Source of the DNA: an uncultured Eubacteriales bacterium
GTDB lineage: Bacteria > Bacillota > Clostridia > Peptostreptococcales > Anaerovoracaceae
Direction of reading: 5' to 3'
Assembly (NCBI GenBank): GCA_900315485.1
Contig: OMZI01000021.1
Span: 1 to 64,000, forward strand
Length of the DNA: 64,000 nucleotides
The first letter of the stretch is position 1, and every line of letters begins with the position of its first letter. The position numbers were made by a program, and so were the translations under genes. Of the stretch, positions 61,796-64,000 are shown piece after piece. Below the pieces are notes generated by a model. It was not told where the DNA came from, made no database searches, and saw only the letters and a program-made list of their open reading frames with translations.

Positions 61796-62995
61796 GTGTT
61801 TAGGAAAATTCACTATTCATGGCTGATATGTTTCGGATGTGCTCTGCTCCTGTTCTGCACGGGCGGTCTTTGCTTTACCGGCTTTTCGGTATATCTGCCT
61901 TACATGAGAAGCATACTCAACTTTACCAATACTCAGGTGTCAGTGCTTCTTTTCGTAAGAAGTCTGCTGAGCGTTATCGGAATGACGTTCGTAAACAGAT
62001 TCCTGAAGAAGTATGAGATAAGAAGAGTCGTATCTGTTGCTCTGCTGATGGCGGCTGTCTCGTTCGTTATTTACGGCCTCAGCACGTCGTATGCCGGGTG
62101 CCTTGCAGCATCAGCTCTGTCCGGCGCTGCTTACGGATTCGGCAGCATGATACCTGTATCCATCCTGATCTCCAGATGGTTCAATGAGCACAGAGGTCTT
62201 GCTCTCGGAATCTGCATGGCGTCGACGGGCGTCTCGACGTTCATTGCCTCACCTGTAATAACATGGGCTGTCGATACATTCTCGCTCCGGACATCGTATC
62301 TTGCGGAGGCGGCTTTCGTTGCGGTCATGTGCATCCTGGTATGGACTTTGCTCAGAAGCATGCCGTCCTGCCTTGACCTCGAGCCGCTTGGATCCGGAGA
62401 AGAGACAGCTGTATCGTACGCGAGCAAAACCGCATCCGGAACACAGATCGCGATCATGACTGCAGGCTTCCTGATGCTCGGAATGGCTGCCAATAACGTG
62501 GCGAGCAATCTTTCGCTTCTGTATCAGTCGGTAGGTTTTGACAGTGACAGGATCGCAAGCGTTGTTGCTTTCTTCGGGATCAGCCTTGCTATCGGAAAAT
62601 GCGTCAGCGGCCTGGTGGTCGACAAGGTCGGGCCTTATAAATCATGTGGGATCCTGTTCATCATCTCCATTGCAGGCTGCGCTATGTGCTGCACTGCAGG
62701 GATCACAGGGCTCACTGTCGCCTCAACAGCTGTAATACTCATAGGTTTCGGGATGGCGGTCGCCTCCATCGCGCCTACTTCTTTTGCGCTGAGAGTAGCG
62801 ACTGAAGAAGACTATCCGGGGATCCTGTCGAAGTTCCAGACATCACACACTCTCGGAGGCCTGATTTTTACAACAATACCGGGAATAATAGCCGACAGAA
62901 CAGACAGCTACGTTATTTCCTATATTATAATGCTGGTGCTCATAACAGTATCATCCGTGATACTGCAGAGGCTGTATCACCGCATAGTATGCTGA
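61796..62995 (+). CDS. MFS transporter
   Basis: 399 residues starting at GTG behind AAGGAG. Twelve hydrophobic spans, with the loop sequence NRFLKKYEIRRV between spans 2 and 3 and SRWFNEHRGLALGICMASTG after span 4. This resembles the oxalate/formate or monocarboxylate antiporter branch. Substrate unknown. It is followed by a terminator, then an aldo/keto reductase. Confidence 0.88.
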   Translation: MFRKIHYSWLICFGCALLLFCTGGLCFTGFSVYLPYMRSILNFTNTQVSVLLFVRSLLSVIGMTFVNRFLKKYEIRRVVSVALLMAAVSFVIYGLSTSYAGCLAASALSGAAYGFGSMIPVSILISRWFNEHRGLALGICMASTGVSTFIASPVITWAVDTFSLRTSYLAEAAFVAVMCILVWTLLRSMPSCLDLEPLGSGEETAVSYASKTASGTQIAIMTAGFLMLGMAANNVASNLSLLYQSVGFDSDRIASVVAFFGISLAIGKCVSGLVVDKVGPYKSCGILFIISIAGCAMCCTAGITGLTVASTAVILIGFGMAVASIAPTSFALRVATEEDYPGILSKFQTSHTLGGLIFTTIPGIIADRTDSYVISYIIMLVLITVSSVILQRLYHRIVC

Positions 62996-63025
62996 TATAC
63001 CGACATAATACATATCCTCTTTTTC

Positions 63026-63059
63026 AAAGGCTGTATCCGGATGTGATGCGGCCTTTTTT
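63026..63059 (+). terminator. Rho-independent terminator
   Basis: AAAGGC pairs with GCCTTT around an 19-base insert, with TTTTTT. Confidence 0.6.
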
Positions 63060-63179
63060 CACCGGTACAGATTTATATATAAATGATGGAAATGATATTG
63101 TATAATATGACACATAGCATTAAAGACGTTCACTGATCTGCAGATGTGTTATCTGCATGCAGAAAGAGGGAGAATATAT

Positions 63180-64000
63180 ATGAAAGATCTGGTACTCGGT
63201 TCAACCGGAATCAAAACACCGAAGAATGCATTCGGCGCGCTGCCGATCCAGCGTGTCAGCATGGATGAAGCTGTAAAGATCCTGCGCAAAGCGTATGAAG
63301 GCGGCATGACATATTTCGATACAGCCCGTGCATACAGTGACAGTGAGGAGAAACTCGGCAACGCATTCAAAGGAATGCGTGACAAGGTATTTATTGCAAC
63401 CAAGACTGCAGGCAAAACCGGCGATGACGTCAGAAAGGATCTCGACACATCACTTAAGATGCTGCAGACAGACTATATCGATGTGTACCAGCTGCATCAG
63501 ATCGCTCAGGTATACAGGCCGGATGACGGAACGGGGGTATATGAAGCTCTTGAGGAAGCTAAGAAGGCAGGCAAAATAAGGCATTTCGGAGTCACGGCAC
63601 ATCTTCTGCATGTTGCAACTGAGGCCGCCGAGTCAGGACTGTATGAGACGATGCAGTATCCGTTCAGCTATCTCTCAATGGATAAGGAGTTCGATCTGGT
63701 AAAGCTCTGCGCTGAGAAAAACATGGGCTATATAGCCATGAAATCCCTTGCCGGAGGCCTCATAACAGACTCGCGTGTTGCAATGGCTTTCATGAATCAG
63801 CAGGAACACGTACTTCCTATCTGGGGCATCCAGAAGGAAAGCGAGCTTGATGAGTGGCTGTCATACATGCATAAGGATCCTGAGATGGATGACGAGGCGC
63901 GTGCTGTTATCGCCAGAGACAGAGAGGAACTGTCCGGGGAGTTCTGCAGAGGCTGCGCATACTGTGTACCGACATGTCCTCAGCACATCACTATAAACCA
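63180..64000 (+). CDS. Fe-S aldo/keto reductase, truncated by the window end
   Basis: 273 complete codons, no stop before 64000. GSTGIKTPKNAFGALPIQRV, catalytic TYFDTARAYSDSEEKLG, VFIATKTAGKTG and the His in VYQLHQIAQV identify the aldo/keto reductase fold. Near the cut the 4Fe-4S motif CRGCAYCVPTCP begins, as in the ferredoxin-coupled group. AGAGGGAG precedes the ATG. It was found by direct reading; its end lies outside. Confidence 0.88.
   Translation, partial: MKDLVLGSTGIKTPKNAFGALPIQRVSMDEAVKILRKAYEGGMTYFDTARAYSDSEEKLGNAFKGMRDKVFIATKTAGKTGDDVRKDLDTSLKMLQTDYIDVYQLHQIAQVYRPDDGTGVYEALEEAKKAGKIRHFGVTAHLLHVATEAAESGLYETMQYPFSYLSMDKEFDLVKLCAEKNMGYIAMKSLAGGLITDSRVAMAFMNQQEHVLPIWGIQKESELDEWLSYMHKDPEMDDEARAVIARDREELSGEFCRGCAYCVPTCPQHITIN

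Overview
The window reads as chromosome of an anaerobic, low-to-mid GC Bacillota, most likely class Clostridia. This rests on strong AGGAGG ribosome-binding sites on most genes, a T-box leader, a yybP-ykoY manganese riboswitch, class II GalT, a UBA/DUF4342 protein, ferredoxin-type aldo/keto reductases and flavodoxins, and the lack of any visible respiratory genes. No rRNA or intact tRNA gene was found. The species cannot be named from this sequence.

Layout. 1-3.9 kb: an IS-end scrap, an IclR regulator, and a divergent FIST-protein/aldehyde dehydrogenase pair. 3.9-23.3 kb: an accessory block built by repeated integration at the 3' end of a tRNA-Thr gene. Three copies of a tRNA-Thr 3'-end core (4520, 8141, 23041), each followed by its own terminator, bound a 3.6 kb element without integrase (A), a 14.9 kb integrative mobilizable element (B), and the left-end scrap of a third (C). 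Element B carries a tyrosine integrase, RepA-like ATPase, sigma-like protein, YdbC/PC4 protein, MobV relaxase with a recognisable oriT, LytTR/DUF3021 regulators, an IS110 copy, a scrambled AAA ATPase, MerR and XRE regulators, and a DUF4417/toxin-like/immunity-like trio at its right end.

23.3-39.9 kb: a signalling and stress region with an ECF sigma/anti-sigma pair, three OmpR-type two-component systems, an IS4-family element sitting in the loop of a terminator, a Pho-box-preceded Na/Pi transporter operon with PhoB/PhoR-like partners, a UvrA paralogue and a YbaK-type deacylase. 40-49.8 kb: metabolism, with an opine-dehydrogenase-like protein, a second aldehyde dehydrogenase, D-aminoacylase, stand-alone TrpB under a tRNA-Trp T-box, and GalT. 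Gene scraps lie between them (EamA, LysR, SMR). 49.8-54.9 kb: a second Na/Pi-type transporter behind a Mn2+ riboswitch, an unassigned structured RNA or elaborate terminator, FtsH, and a frameshifted CmpB-family membrane protein. 54.9-64 kb: LysR, an alpha/beta hydrolase, an FMN reductase, a cyclophilin-like lipoprotein, a TetR-led flavodoxin/aldo-keto reductase cluster with a clear double operator, an MFS transporter, and an Fe-S aldo/keto reductase cut by the window end.

Most notable: the manganese riboswitch in front of a Na/Pi-cotransporter-like gene, the three-way-junction RNA after that gene, the tandem tRNA-Thr element array, and the IS4 insertion that splits a terminator hairpin. All assignments come from reading the sequence; no database search was run.
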